Shown in pieces: positions 1-11,819 of a DNA stretch of 64,000 bases. The stretch is taken from NCBI GenBank assembly GCA_027922465.2, contig BQMF02000164.1:310001-374000 (forward strand), written 5' to 3'. The stretch's first letter is position 1. Every line of letters begins with the position of its first letter. The notes beneath the pieces were generated by a model that was not told the origin of the DNA, did not search any database, and was given only the letters and a program-made list of their open reading frames with translations. The position numbers were made by a program, and so were the translations under genes. Source of the DNA: Turritopsis dohrnii. Taxonomy: Eukaryota > Cnidaria > Hydrozoa > Anthoathecata > Oceaniidae.

Positions 1-1137
1 GCCAAATTTGGACCAAATTTCGAAAGTTCTTCAATTTTCATGAAATTTTGCACGGACCACAATTGAAAGGTGATGATTTCAAATTTGACAATGATATTGC
101 CAGGTTTGACTAAAATTGGCCAATTTAGGCCATATTTGGACCAAATTTTGAAAGTTCTTCAATTTTCATGAAATTTTGCACGGATCACATTTGGAAGGTG
201 CTGATTTCAAATTTGGCAATGATTTTGTCATGTTTGACTAAAATTGGCCAATTTAGGCCAAATTTGGACCAAATTTCGGAAGTTCTTCAATTTTCGCAAA
301 AATTTGCACGGATCATATTTGATAGGTGCTGATTTCGAATTTAACAAAGATATTGCCATGTTTGACTAAAATTGGCCAATTTAGGCCAAATTTGGACCAA
401 ATTTCGAAAGTTCTTCAATTTTCATGAAATTTTGCACGGATCACAATTGAAAGGTGCTGATTTCAAGTTTGACAATGATATTGCCAGGTTTGACTAAAAT
501 TGGCCAATTTAGGCCATATTTGGACTAAATTTCGAAAGTTCTTCAATTTTCATGAAATTTTGCACGGATCACATTTGGAAGGTGCTGATTTCAAATTTGA
601 CAATGATTTTGTCATGTTTGACTAAAATTGGCCAATTTAGGCCAAATTTGGACCAAATTTTGGAAGTTCTTCAATTTTCGCAAAAATTTGCACGGATTAC
701 ATTTGATAGGTGCTGATTTCGAATTTAACAAAGATATTGCCAGGTTTGACTAAAATTGGCCAATTTAGGCCAAATTTGGACCAAATTTCGAAAGTTCTTC
801 AATTTTCATGAAATTTTGCACGGATCACAATTGAAAGGTGCTGATTTCAAATTTGACAATGATTTTGCCAGGTTTTACTAAAATTAAGCAATTTAGGTCA
901 AATTTGGACCAATTTAAAAAGTTCTTCAAATTTCAAAAAATTTTGCTCCGATCACATTTAAAAGGTGCTGATTACGAATTTGTGAGTCATTTTGTCAGAT
1001 TTGACGAGAAATGGGTAATTAGGGCCAAATTTGGATCAAACTTAGAAAGTTCTGCAATATTCATAAAAATTTCTACAATGCACAATTAGAAGTTGCTGAT
1101 TTTGAATTTGCCAGTCATTTTATTAGATTTGAACATA
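1..1137. repeat. 128-bp tandem repeat array 1 (cut by window edge)
   Basis: About nine head-to-tail monomers of 128 bp; the phrase GCCAAATTTGGACCAAATTT recurs at 1, 129 and 257. Monomers also share CTTCAATTTTCATGAAATTT and TTGACAATGAT. The last monomers (about 890-1137) are more diverged, as expected at an array edge. The array runs off the window's left end. It is followed by a unique tail (about 1138-1230) that also follows the array at 11.8-13.7 kb. Reading frames inside it are by-products of the repeat. Confidence 0.95.
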
Positions 1138-1235
1138 GTTTGGTAATTCGGCAACGTTATATTTTTGAGACTAAATATGCATCGTTGTGTTACGTCCTGA
1201 AGTCTTCAAGCCAAGCGGCTTCTTGTTGTAGTATT
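1138..1235. repeat. Conserved right-hand tail of the 128-bp array
   Basis: This segment, including TGTGTTACGTCCTGAAGTCT and the short palindrome AAGCC-AAGC-GGCTT, is nearly identical to 13690-13800. A weaker version follows the third array at about 34800-34880. A non-repetitive tail shared by separate arrays suggests the arrays are parts of one dispersed element. Confidence 0.75.
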
Positions 1236-1824
1236 AGAAAACCATGGTTTAATTTTACAAACGAAGAATGCAAATATAGTAACGATGACCTGGACAACTA
1301 AAACAAACTATGTAACCATATCTAAGACCTCTTTTTTTATTGTATTTGGCGCAATTGTAGGCGATAGCAACAGTGGCTCATTTAATAGGTTAATATAATT
1401 AACAGTTGCAGCCTGCTTTGTATGCTTCATCGAAAAATTGCGTTGTCATTTATCGCCAATAGTTGAAACTTTGTCATAATCCTAATTTGAAATGTTACTC
1501 GTTTTATGATAATTGTTCATCAATTTTTTGATTGAAAGTGTAATGTAAGTCAATAAGAATAAAATATTTCAGCCTCTACAAATAACCGCTTTGTCAAGGA
1601 ATTTTGAACTGAGAATGATTGATCCAATCAAGAAGAAATTGATAATATATGTTTTATTATTTTATATTATATTGCATTAGCTACATTATATTATATTATG
1701 CCATATATCATATAAATATCTTATGAATATACACAATAGAATACACAATAGAAATAATAAGCAATTTTACAAACAAGAAAATAACACATTCTAGCTTTTA
1801 AGTCTTCCTATTTTAAATTTTATA
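1236..1824. other. Non-coding, includes 3' flank of gene copy 1
   Basis: No coding sequence seen. From about 1380 the sequence aligns with about 50110-50300 (shared GTCATAATCCTAATTTG-like stretch), so it is the 3' part of the segmental duplication. Several TTTATT motifs near 1651 read as AATAAA on the minus strand and could be polyadenylation signals for the gene ending at 1825. Confidence 0.5.
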
Positions 1825-3672
1825 TTAGATTAATTCCCTGGAGACTAGTCGATGTATATACTTCTGCAACTCGTTACCAGCAGCTAACATAAGATTCTTT
1901 GGTTGACAAAAGCACGTTTTATTTTTTGAGAAAAACGTTTCAATTTTCGGCAAGATTTGCTCCGGTCCTTCAAAAATGTTCCAGCAGAGATCTCGCAACT
2001 AAAAAGAATGTAACAATAATAAACAATAACAAACAAACATATCAAACATGCAATGATCCAAACACTGACTGTGTAATCGCAACACATGGAATTACGGATT
2101 ACCTTTCTGCTACGTCCGATCAAATTCAATAAATGGACTTCAATTTTGGCGATCACTTTTTTTGGTGGACCAATTAATAAGTTGAGAAGTTTCCTGTAAA
2201 CTATATGAAATGTTTCCCATATCTTAAGGCGACTCTTCATGTTTAATGAATTCTAAGAAAGAGAAGGAATCCCAATTAAAAAGAGCAGTTCATGCTACAT
2301 TATTACTTTTTCTTTTTTTTTCTTTTATATTATTTTTTACATCCACTTAAGAGAATTAAAAAAGTCCATCAATACCGAAAAAGAGGCTCATATGGAACCT
2401 TATCTTCAAAATTATTGTTTACCAACTTGACACTTTAGATCCAGCATACAAAAAGTAATTACAGTTACTATTTCTGGAGATTATTGATTCAATATTGTTC
2501 AAAGCAAGTTCACTTTATTGAACTTTTTGACGAGGAACAAAATTAGAAGTTATAGAGCTACTTGGTAACTTCCACTGATCAATTTGTTTCATTTACTTAC
2601 CCCATTGTTATGTCTTGTTTTCCATTCTAAGATTTTACGCGTACAAGTGTGGTTTAGTGTGTTTCCACGTTTGAGCTATGAACAAACCATATGATTAATT
2701 TTAAGAGCAACGTATTTCAGATTTTAGAGCAAATTGGAAGAAGGATGTTGATGTATTTCATGTAAAATCTGAAGATTTAAAGAAACTAGCAAAAATACTT
2801 ATTCTTATTGAATAAAATATAATGCACTTCAGAAAATACCATCTGGGAGAATGGAATTTGATGAACAGGAAGCCGAATTGAACGTAAAAAACATTCATTC
2901 TAGCTTCCAACTTTGCACAGTTATTCCACTCTTATTCAGAAAAAAGAACTGAATCAGTAATCAAATTATGAAACTTTCATAAAAGGTTCCAACTCCAATC
3001 CAATGTAGTCCAATTTATCCCAAATTTGAGCAAATCTGGAAAAATAGGTGATAAATTGGAATTTGGAGAAGTACCGATTTAGTAATGTTAGTAGGAGGTA
3101 CACCAATATTATACTTGACTCCAGCAGGATTGTGTTAAAATCCAAGAATGGTCCATACACTTTTCATTCTTATTAAACATCTATTCCCATCGTCTTACTG
3201 GCACATGTAACAAAATTTTATTAAACTCCTATCTCTCCATAATTCTATGCAAAAATGTCTTTATGAACTTCCTTACCAGTTCTTGCAAATGTTTTAGGTC
3301 CTCAGTTTCATTGTTTTTGGTATAACGCTCTTTGTCACGGCACACTCTTGGGTTTTCAGTTGATACAAATGTGGTTGACAGTAAACTTAGAACGGCTATG
3401 GAAACAAACCAATCATCAATTATGATCTCCAATGAAATGAAAGTGATATTAAATGAAAAAATTGATCTATATAGGATTATATTTTAGCTTGCAAATATAG
3501 TATCTGTTCGAAACACGTGCGATTATGTACATGGATACAGTTAACAAAAATTCTTCAAGAAAATAAACATGAAAAGAACTTAAGTAAAATAGCATCATAC
3601 TGGATGCGCACTGACATCTCAGCAATGCTGACCAACTTAACACGACATACCTAATACACCGAATAAATCCAT
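1825..3672 (-). CDS. Secreted helical cytokine-like protein, copy 1 (spliced)
   Basis: Coding exons inferred on the minus strand: 3426-3277 (50 codons), 2675-2601 (25), 2252-2103 (50) and 1998-1825 (57 plus TAA). All junctions are AG...GT and phase 0. The first of these holds a hydrophobic segment (IAVLSLLSTTFV) like a signal-peptide core, then NPRVCR. The second carries NHTCTRK and the third the amphipathic FHIVYRKLLNLL. The last carries LCWNIFEGPEQI and KTCFC. Four cysteines align with copy 2 and sequons NNET, NHT and NKT are present. Seen: exon conservation with the paralogue at 50557-53787. Inferred: secretion and a four-helix fold. No in-frame ATG precedes the leader within its exon. A candidate start is the ATG at 3672 (Kozak-like ATCATGG), but the junction joining it is unresolved because its nearest GT donor at 3650 would give the wrong phase. 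No homologue recognised. Confidence 0.72.
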
Positions 3673-3699
3673 GATTCTGAAGCAGATATTGAAGCTTCT

Positions 3700-4900
3700 T
3701 ATCCATAAGGGATATTTATATTTATTTTAAGGAGAAACCGAAGGTATTTTACAACAATTTTTAAACTTTTTAATTTTCCTCATTTGCATTGTTCCCCATT
3801 AAAACGACACAACACGTAATGTTTAGTACAGAACGTTGACATTTTAAGTGCAGCATATTTACAAGTAATTTTGTCGACATATTTTGGACTTATAGTTTCA
3901 CAACTTTCCTTGATGTAAAAAGAAAAAGCAACGAAAGTAGTTAGAAATGAATGAAAAAAAACAAGTAGTTTCGAAAGGTTGAATTCATATTGAAAATCAA
4001 AATATCTTTCAAATTTAATTTCAGGACCGAGTGCTTCACTTGAATGCAGGAATGTTCCCAAGAGACTGGTTTCTTTGGATAAACATGATGATAGATATTT
4101 CTGTGTTAATTTAAGTTCGTACTGCGAATATTTGTGCAGTATTTGTTTTGTGTGCTTGGGGAACAACGTATTTTATTTCATTCATACTGGCTAGCCACTG
4201 ATATTTACCGAAACATCACTCAAAGAAAAATTATCAAGTGGATATTTTTTCATCCATGTTCTTCAAGGGTAAATTTGAGCCACATACTCTTATAATTTTT
4301 TTAGGGTAAACTATGCAAAGTTAGAAAACTAATACACCAGTCTTGGATTCCTCATGATACATAGTGGAACTGATTGGAAAAACTGCTTTGAAGCTACTTT
4401 CTAGAATTTGTTATTCAAAAGGTAGAACCAGGTGTAGGCAGAAAGTTGGAAGGGTATTTTCTACTTCAGTAGCAAGTTTTACTGTCTAAATATTTCAAGT
4501 TTCCTCCATAAATCTTAGATTGGATTATTTCTGGATTCCCATTCAAGTTCAAATCAAATGAATTCGAAACTTTACAAAAGTGTGAAAAAATATTTGGGAT
4601 AAAACGTTGTTGACTTTATAAACATAGGTCACCTTAAGGTATATGTGACGTTTCACTGCATTTTCATAATTAACCATAGGACGTTATCTAAAATTGCGTA
4701 ACGCATAATCCTCTGGGTTTCATGTAGTTAACCTAAATGCATTCGCTATTAGAACATTTTGTTCAACAGAGTTGTACTCAACTTTCGCAACAGTGTAATG
4801 TGAATCCGTTTGGGATTTTCGGATAGGTCATAGGTTTTTCTAACTGAAGTTCACACTAAATTATATAGAATGTTGCAATGAAATTGTACTTATTGAGTAT
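3700..4900 (-). repeat. Upstream region of gene copy 1 (paralogous segment)
   Basis: Aligns with 5280-6330 and 54230-56250. Shared landmarks: AAGGTATTTTACAACAATTT, CGACACAACACGTAATG, TTTTGTGTG with a nearby ACAAC, and a TTCACACTAAATT..GAATGTTGC block. A 128-codon minus-strand frame at 3780-4166 is not kept open in the paralogues, so I treat the segment as non-coding, probably regulatory, sequence. Confidence 0.65.
3713..3720 (-). promoter_or_regulatory. Candidate TATA box of gene copy 1
   Basis: TATAAATA on the minus strand, 41 nt upstream of the candidate ATG at 3672. The same motif in matching context lies at 54221-54228 (copy 2) and 5283-5290 (orphan upstream copy). Conservation across all three supports a promoter role. 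Confidence 0.5.
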
Positions 4901-5159
4901 CAGTTACAGATAAGCAGTGGTTATTGTTGCATACCTAGACTGGGTTTTTGTGAATTTTTTTTGTTCCATTACAATGATTTGAGAAAACAACATAAAATGC
5001 AAGCCTTTACAACTTTATTTCGTTCTGTAAAGGAAACGAAAATAAAACAACCCCGCAATGTTGTTTTATTCAACAATTTAAAGTCTGGGAAAATCAAACA
5101 TTAAACGATTACATGATTTCTACACTAAAATTTCTTAACTATAATAAATATTATCAAGT

Positions 5160-5235
5160 AAAGGGCGTTGAACGCTCGAAACGTCGTATTAGCTAATAAA
5201 CTTGATGTGTCGAAGAAACTAGTCGTTTTTTGTTT
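5160..5235 (+). other. Degenerate hammerhead/Penelope-like fragment
   Basis: Contains GGGCGTTGAACGCTCGAAAC followed by GTCGTA. This reads as a stem-II hairpin, GAAA, a very short stem III and a GUA site, as in hammerhead motifs of Penelope-like elements. The 5' core is degenerate (CAAGTAA in place of CTGANGA). It sits at the junction of two copies of the duplicated upstream region. Confidence 0.35.
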
Positions 5236-5279
5236 TGTTCCTTGTTTAACTCATCCTGGTTGGTTCACATTGTTATAAT

Positions 5280-6330
5280 AAATATTTATATTCATTTCAA
5301 TGGGGAACCCAAGGTATTTTACAACAATTTTCGTAATAACAACGGGATTTTTAGTTGGGTTATTATTGTTTTCCGTTGAAGCAACTCAACACGTCATGAT
5401 TTAGTACGGAACACATGCAATACAGCAGCTTTTTTACGTGTCAATTTTGGCATGTTTTTGACATAATTTGGATTCACAAGTTTCTTCAGGTGGGAGGATT
5501 AGTCACAAATGAACAAAAGCAATGACATTTCATAAGCCCAGACTTACATTGAAATTCAACATATATATCAAATCTCTGTGCTAATCTTGCGTGAAAGGAT
5601 ATCCCTGTAGTAGTTTCTAAGAAGTACTTCTGCAGTACTTGTTTTGTGTGGTTGACGTACAACTTATTCTTAAATATAGGGTAAGATGGGTCGGCGGAGT
5701 AAGTCGGGTCATTATAACTTGAAGTGTAGATAGAACCTGAGAAACCTATATTTTTAACATATTAATAACACATTAATTACCGTCACTACTCGCCTACCAT
5801 TTTTTTCCGATAAAAATACTTACCCCATATTACCCTAAATTTCAGTCAGTAACAGTTATTTACAAAGATACTATTCAATGAAAATTCGTTGGAGAAAAAT
5901 TATCAAGTGAATATTATTTCATCCATGTTCTTCAAGGGTAAATTTTTGGCTGCATAAATAAATAATATGTTTTAAATATTTTAATAACTTCAAAAGGTAG
6001 GGTAAATAGGGAAGTATTTCCGTTTTGCTACGTAAGTTACAAGTTTTAGTCTTCAGTTCTAAATATTTGACGTTGGCGTTGGATCGTTTCTGCATTAGCG
6101 TCTGAGTACAAGTCAAATATATTCGAAACTTCACAAATGCGTGACAAAGTGCATTAGGATAAACAAGTTTGTTAACTGAATAAACATATATTAGCTAGAG
6201 TTATTGATTTTGATAATATTTTGTTCAATAACTTTCACATGGTGTATAGTTTAGCCGTTTTTCTTTTTTGGTCATTGACTTCTTTCAGAGGTTTTTCTTT
6301 GGTAGTATAGTACACATGTTTAGGCTTTTT
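5280..6330 (-). repeat. Orphan second copy of the cytokine-like gene's upstream region
   Basis: Diverged tandem copy of 3700-4900, also matching 54230-56250, including TATAAATA (5283-5290), CAACACGTCATGATTTAGTA and the TTTTGTGTGGTTG block. No leader exon or gene body follows it on the minus-strand downstream side. It looks like the remains of a third gene copy or a local promoter duplication. Confidence 0.6.
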
Positions 6331-8330
6331 CTGGAAAATAACCACCTTCTTTTGTGAAACGTACAATACCTATATATTATAAATAGCTTTATTTAAATAT
6401 TTCAGTTAATTGGAATGATCACATTACTTCGATTCACACGTGACGGGTGTAGTGCCCTCCCAATGCTGAGAAAGATAAGGTGATTGGCAGTATTCCAATA
6501 ATAATTGCAGTAATTTACGTAAATTACTAGCAGTGTTTTCAATACTGTCACAAATCAATTATGGAAACGTTTGGTTTAAAAATGTTGCAAAATTATTTCA
6601 TAAAACGGCTACAGAAACATCACAATTCTACTGCTGTACATGTTCTTGGACGATACGCAAAAGAAAGTGAAGTCATTTTGTTGAACGAAACCAGGAAAGA
6701 ATTAATAACAGCCTATCTAAGATGGCATTCAATACAGTATATAGTACATCATGTCCAGAATACCTTCGCTAATGAATGACAGATGAAAACAAAAGGCTAA
6801 GAGGTAAATGTAAAATAATAAATGCATCAGCACGAAACGCTTTTTAAGATTACGTTGCCAGTGCCTTTAATGACTTTCCAATGAATATTAAACAAGAACA
6901 AGCAATTAGTACATTTAAGGGTTTGGAAAATAATTAGTTTAAAAACCACCTTGATATTTCAAGGCCATGTTTTTTTATGTCATTGGTGGGGATGAAAAGC
7001 GATAAGATCTTAAAATCATTCGCTTAAAAAATAAAGTGATAACAAAAGCAATGTATCAAAACTTTTTGATACTAAATCGTTTTTTCTATCGCCTGACTTT
7101 CATTGTTTTTTCAATCTGAAAGGAATGACAAAAATTCAATGGAGATTAATGATCATTTTAAAAATTAAATGCCTGAAGCTCAACATCAGTATGTTTCAGT
7201 AAAACAGTAATAATAATAAAAGAAATTTTCTCTATCTCCATTATTCAAGCGTAACTGTTGGATAATTTGGTTGTGTGCGCCACATTTTTCTCACTGTAAA
7301 ATAATCTTGAAGACCCAAAATCTTTTGCTCGTTTCATTTTTCTTAAAGAATCAGAAAATGTTTTCTTTTTTCCAACATGATGCAATCACTTCAGCATGCA
7401 TACATATTTTATATACAAAAGCGATGACAAATGGGGATTAGGAAGATTCATAAAATCGACGAGCCTGTTACACGAAAAAATATCAATTACTTGTGAGAAC
7501 GTTTTTTTTTTAAACTATTCAACTAAAAATGTAGTTCAGAGATTTAAAGGCTATTCTTGCATCATTATTTTGCACACTTTAGTGAAGTGCTTATTTGAAG
7601 TGATATGAAGTGATGACTGTAGGGAAAAATTTACGAACAATTCTACAGTGTGTCTCAGAGAAATTTGGTCTGAGATTTTAACAGCCTATAACTTTTTACA
7701 CATACATCAGATTTCAGCGATTAAGGATTTTGCCATGAAAAAATACAATGGTCTTTTAGGTTAAATAACAACTATCAAATATAAAAAACAAAACAAAACC
7801 AAAAATCAAAAACAATACCAAGTCAAGTGACTGTAAAACACAAGAGTCATTAAAAACAAAATTAAAAGCTGTCTCAACATGTCCCCCGTTTCATTTCATG
7901 AAGAACGACGAATAAAATATTGATTTTGTCTAAAATTATTTTTTTGGTCAACAATTTTCTAAGTTCTGATAGCCTCTGGGTCTCAGTGGAGAAAACATTT
8001 TGTTTTAAGTAGCAATAAAAGATTGCTCATAGGGTGTACAAAAGTTTGTAGTCCCACAATTTTTAATTTTGTGATGTGATATTAACTTAAGTATGTTCAA
8101 TAACGCCACGACAAGTTCTAATAAAAAATTAATTGCTCGTTAAAACTTCCACAAATATGGAAATAATGACCGAAATGTTTAAACAAATTCTACTTACGTT
8201 AAAGGTTTTAAACTGAATTAATTGAAATGTAGGTTTTTAAAATCCTTGAATGAAATCCTATCTGATGGTGTAAAAATCGCTTAAATTTGACATGTGTGTA
8301 AATCTTCTGGCACACAATGTACTAAGTTGT
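6331..8330. other. Unassigned AT-rich DNA
   Basis: No repeat family or gene identified. A 72-codon plus-strand frame at 6561-6779 (ending WHSIQYIVHHVQNTFANE) has no recognised relative and no supporting splice sites. Other frames are short and look random. Confidence 0.4.
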
Positions 8331-8341
8331 ATTATAGAAAG

Positions 8342-8411
8342 GTTTCGTGTAAACGAAACATGATTTTCCGAAAATTCGGATTCGGAAAATCATGTTTGAT
8401 TTACACGAAAC
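8342..8411. repeat. Perfect-arm inverted repeat (foldback)
   Basis: 31-nt arms at 8342-8372 and 8381-8411 pair except for one central 2-nt internal loop; the spacer is 8 nt. The inner arm is AAACATGATTTTCCGAA and the outer arm GTTTCGTGTAAA. Pairing resumes outside the arms with ATAGAA/TTCTAT. Telomere-like repeats begin 19 nt downstream. Confidence 0.9.
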
Positions 8412-8429
8412 TATTGTTCTATAAATTTG

Positions 8430-8445
8430 TTAGGGTTAGGGTTAG
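8430..8445 (+). repeat. Interstitial telomere-like repeat 1
   Basis: TTAGGGTTAGGGTTAG, two and a half units of the common metazoan telomere repeat, with the G-rich strand running away from the adjacent inverted repeat. Confidence 0.8.
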
Positions 8446-8524
8446 AGTCGTTTGTAAACTTTTCCCTGCAAAGTCATTAGAAACTTCACATCAACACTTG
8501 AAATAAGCGTGCAAAATAATGAAG

Positions 8525-9616
8525 TCTATATATTAATACCCGATTCTCCGTCTGTCTGTTTGTTTGTTTGTTTGTTTGTTCGTTTGTTTGTAAGTCACGC
8601 AAAATGGTAGATTGAGTTGTGAGCGAAATTATTTCTTTTTTTGTGTGCGACGTGAGTTCGAAGCAAATACATTGCAATCCCAATCGAACGTGACTTTTTT
8701 GGCTGATGAACTAATAGGAATAACGTTTTGTTTTTATTATTATTGTTAGTTTTATATTCCAGGTTGACTTGGCTTTGAAAACAATACATCAACTAAATAC
8801 AAAGTCACTAACTGATTAAATATTTTGGACAAAAAGCAGCAGTGGCAGAACGTGGCAGCATATGTTCGGTTTGCCACTAACTCTTGCCTGACTGTCTGAG
8901 ACGGGTGAACTTTTTTTTTGAGCAATCAAAATGTTTAAAAACCGATAGGTAAGAAAAGAGTATCATATCAAAACAAAATGTTTTTTTTTTTTTTTTTGCT
9001 TTTCTTTTAATAAATTAATTTCTTCTTTTGATTGTTAAGCGTTCTGATCGAACGTTTTTTTATTCTATTTATTCATTTAGCACGTGCCTTTTTTCTCTCC
9101 TCCGTGTGAATTTTTTAAGAAGAGAAACCATTTTCCCCCTGTTTGATAGCACCCATGTTAGAGCGCGTAACGTTTTTAAAACAAAAGCTAATAAAAAGTT
9201 TTTTTCTCTCTACGTTTTGAGTGTATTGTTGTACTGATCAACGATTGTTTTAAAAAATAAATAACACATGAAATTTGGGTTTTTTTGGAACCATTGTTTA
9301 AACTGATATTTGATATTTGATTTCGAATCTACCTCTAGGATAACTGACGTTTTTTCGGGTCCGCGATACAGGCGATGGGGTGACGAAAAATTTGGGTCTA
9401 ATTTTTTTGGGAGGGATCTGTGACGTCATCAAAATCTTTGAAGAATGGTATCTCTGTAACGGTTGATCGTAGCGGAACGATCCCATACATTTTTTTATCA
9501 GTTTTTCGAGCTCTACAACATGGTAACACTTTTGGTTGCCAATTCCTTAATTTTATTTTTCATGAAGTCAACGCATGCTGAACATGGGCGGCGAGCGACG
9601 CCGCCTTGGCGGCTAG
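8525..9616 (+). mobile_element. Non-autonomous Helitron A (about 1.09 kb)
   Basis: Starts 5'-TCTATATATTAATA and ends in a GC-rich hairpin (GGCGGCG/CGCCGCC near 9587-9605) then CTAG, followed by host T at 9617. These are Helitron hallmarks (5' TC, 3' hairpin plus CTRR, insertion at AT). The 5' part contains a TTTG microsatellite and the block TAAGTCACGCAAAATGGTAG shared with Helitron B (51588-52384); the middle diverges. The base before the 5' TC is G rather than the expected A, probably mutated. No Rep/helicase coding sequence. Confidence 0.8.
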
Positions 9617-9874
9617 TTTCTTTTAATACAAGAAAAGGATTTAAATCTCTGAGGTAACTGTTGAGTTGAAAAATCCTCAAGAGTAATTAAATTGTTTCGT
9701 GTAACAAGGTCGTCGATTTTACAAATCTCCCTAATGCAGCTTATGAAAAGAGACCAGGGAAGGAGATGGAAATAAAGCGAAGAACTTAAACAAATTCGTC
9801 GTCGTTCAGGCGATGAACATTCAGGGCCGTAGTGGGGACCAAGCTTAAATGATGGAAATAAATGGTTTCAGTTC

Positions 9875-11440
9875 AGTGTTGTCCAAAAACGTTTTGCACT
9901 ATATTTTAAGTGAACGTGTAAAAAATCGAAAGAAAAAAAACGTTATATCAATGTGATGGATGTTTTGCTTGTTGATAGTGTTATGATGATGACTTCAGAG
10001 CAAAGGCGAAAGTTCATCATTCTTCAGCCAGGCTGAAGATTCATCTTTATTTTGCGTTTTAATATATACAATGTAGCGAAACTGAAATTTCATGTGATGC
10101 ACACCACAGCCATATGAAGGAAACAAAAAACTTCAAGTGAAAACGTGATCTCGTTACCATGATTCCACGATCACATCTGCTGTTTTGATACTGCGTATGA
10201 TATTGTATTGTAAATCGATATCGTAAAAATTAATAAACTGTCAATTTTCCTAATTACAAATAAGCTATTACGGCCGTAAATCAAACCACATTCTAACATA
10301 GAAGTAAGAAAGTTAAAAACACTACATATCCTGTGCTGTCAATCAAACCAAAATACAAACGTCTGCAAGTTCTTATTCTAAAACACATGTGAACATACGA
10401 TTTTGAATAAGAAATGTTTATTCTGAATACTTGAGTTTATGAATTGTCATTCTAAGCCCTTCTGTTCTTTGCAAATAACTCTTTTTCCTCAATTTGAAAC
10501 GTTACACATAATATTTGGTAGTTGACAATGGTTTCTGATTACGTTTGATAGTTATTTGCTTTCTTTGCTTCTCTTTTGTAAAGCTGTATACAAATTTGAT
10601 TACAAAATGTTGTAAGATAGTTATAGCTGAGTTACAAAAAGCAAGAGTTTATAGTACAAAGGATAGGAATGAAGCCTCCACAAGAACATAAAATAAACGT
10701 TGACATACAGTTGTTGATGTATTCTGCAAATAAATAAGTATCTAATTGTTTAAGGTGAAGTATTAGTCGCGCTTAGGTCTTGCAATTTTTATCTATATGG
10801 CCATAGTAACTTCTCGGTCTCTTTTTAACACCTCAACAAGAATTGAAACCTCATCATTCACCACGAACTTCTTTGTTTCACAATAAGTTCAACATAAGAT
10901 CTTTTGTGTTATTCATTAAATTTAATTCTAGCCTGATTAGTATGGACAATATTTTTATCTGAGTATCAGGTGGACTCAATACGGTCAATACGGTTCAATA
11001 CGGTTCAATACGGTTCAATTTGCTAGTAATTATTCCATTGTAATTATTTAGCAATATGATAAATTCTTCTTACGGTTATCAATTTACACACTATAATTGA
11101 TAAAATGGAAACTTCGGGGAAATATGTAATCGCTTTTTTGCGAATCTTGTCATGAAACAAATGGCCTGCGGTAAAAAGTAGAATTTGAGTCGCAATAATT
11201 TATTTTAACTAGTAGTAGCGATTTTAGTTTGCTGATGATTGTCTGCAATGCAGGCATGAAATTTCAAGTACAAACATAATGACCGTTGTTTATTTATACG
11301 AATACATAAATAGCTCTACGGAAATATCGAGCACTACTACTGACAAGAATAAATAAACTAAACAAATAAACATTATTATTTACAAATGTTGCATAAGTGG
11401 TTGCATGGTAAGAGGAGAGCTAACGTCGTTAACACACTCT
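9875..11440. repeat. Duplicated unit B, copy 1
   Basis: Collinear diverged copy of about 38025-39955. Shared blocks: AGTGAACGTGTAAAA, a GCTGAAGATT..TTTATTTT block, CTGTTTTGATACTG, CTGTCAATTTTCCT, TAGTTATTTGCT, and CTGATTAGTATGGACA. Parts recur at 18660-18860 and 35880-36200. No open frame is conserved across copies, so its function is unknown. It may be the remains of a gene family too diverged to read here. Confidence 0.65.
10976..11020. repeat. TCAATACGGT minisatellite
   Basis: Four near-perfect tandem copies of a 10-11 bp unit (TTCAATACGG) inside unit B copy 1. Absent from unit B copy 2. Confidence 0.85.
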
Positions 11441-11819
11441 GAAAGTAAACTTGGTGTATCCTTAAAAAGAGACACTTAAAAACTGTGGCAAACCATGTGG
11501 ACTTTTAAACAATCTGACGAAATCCCAACTTCGCTTAAGCCAAGTACACTGCACCAAATTTAATGTTGTCTGAAATCTGTTAATGGGAAACATGATGTTT
11601 TTTTGGACAATATCAAATTTGTAACATGTGATTAATGAAATCAATTTTTTTTTTATTGACTTTAGGACACCCGTGGTGGAGTAAAGTATTTAAAATACCC
11701 GTGTTTCTCCTCCTACTACTACTACTACTCCTCCAAGTTATGAACGTTTTCGTGCAGCGTTTACATGACATCGTTGCCGAATTCGCAAATTTGGTCAAAT
11801 TAGGACTTCCAGTTGACCA
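11441..11819. other. Left flank of 128-bp array 2
   Basis: No gene seen. Holds a T-run (11645-11656) and a (TAC)n-like microsatellite at about 11709-11733. The last 60 bases grade into the tandem repeat. Confidence 0.5.

Noticed and set aside
3651..3672. A 22-nt first coding exon ATGGATTTATTCGGTGTATT...
   Set aside because: The ATG context is conserved, but the only good donor leaves phase 1 while the leader exon needs phase 0, so I do not assert this exon structure.
3780..4166. 128-codon minus-strand frame upstream of gene copy 1
   Set aside because: The aligned segments at 5.3-5.7 kb and 54.3-54.7 kb do not keep the frame open, so it is probably chance.
10976..11020. CRISPR-like direct repeats
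   Set aside because: Short tandem repeats without spacers in a eukaryotic genome.
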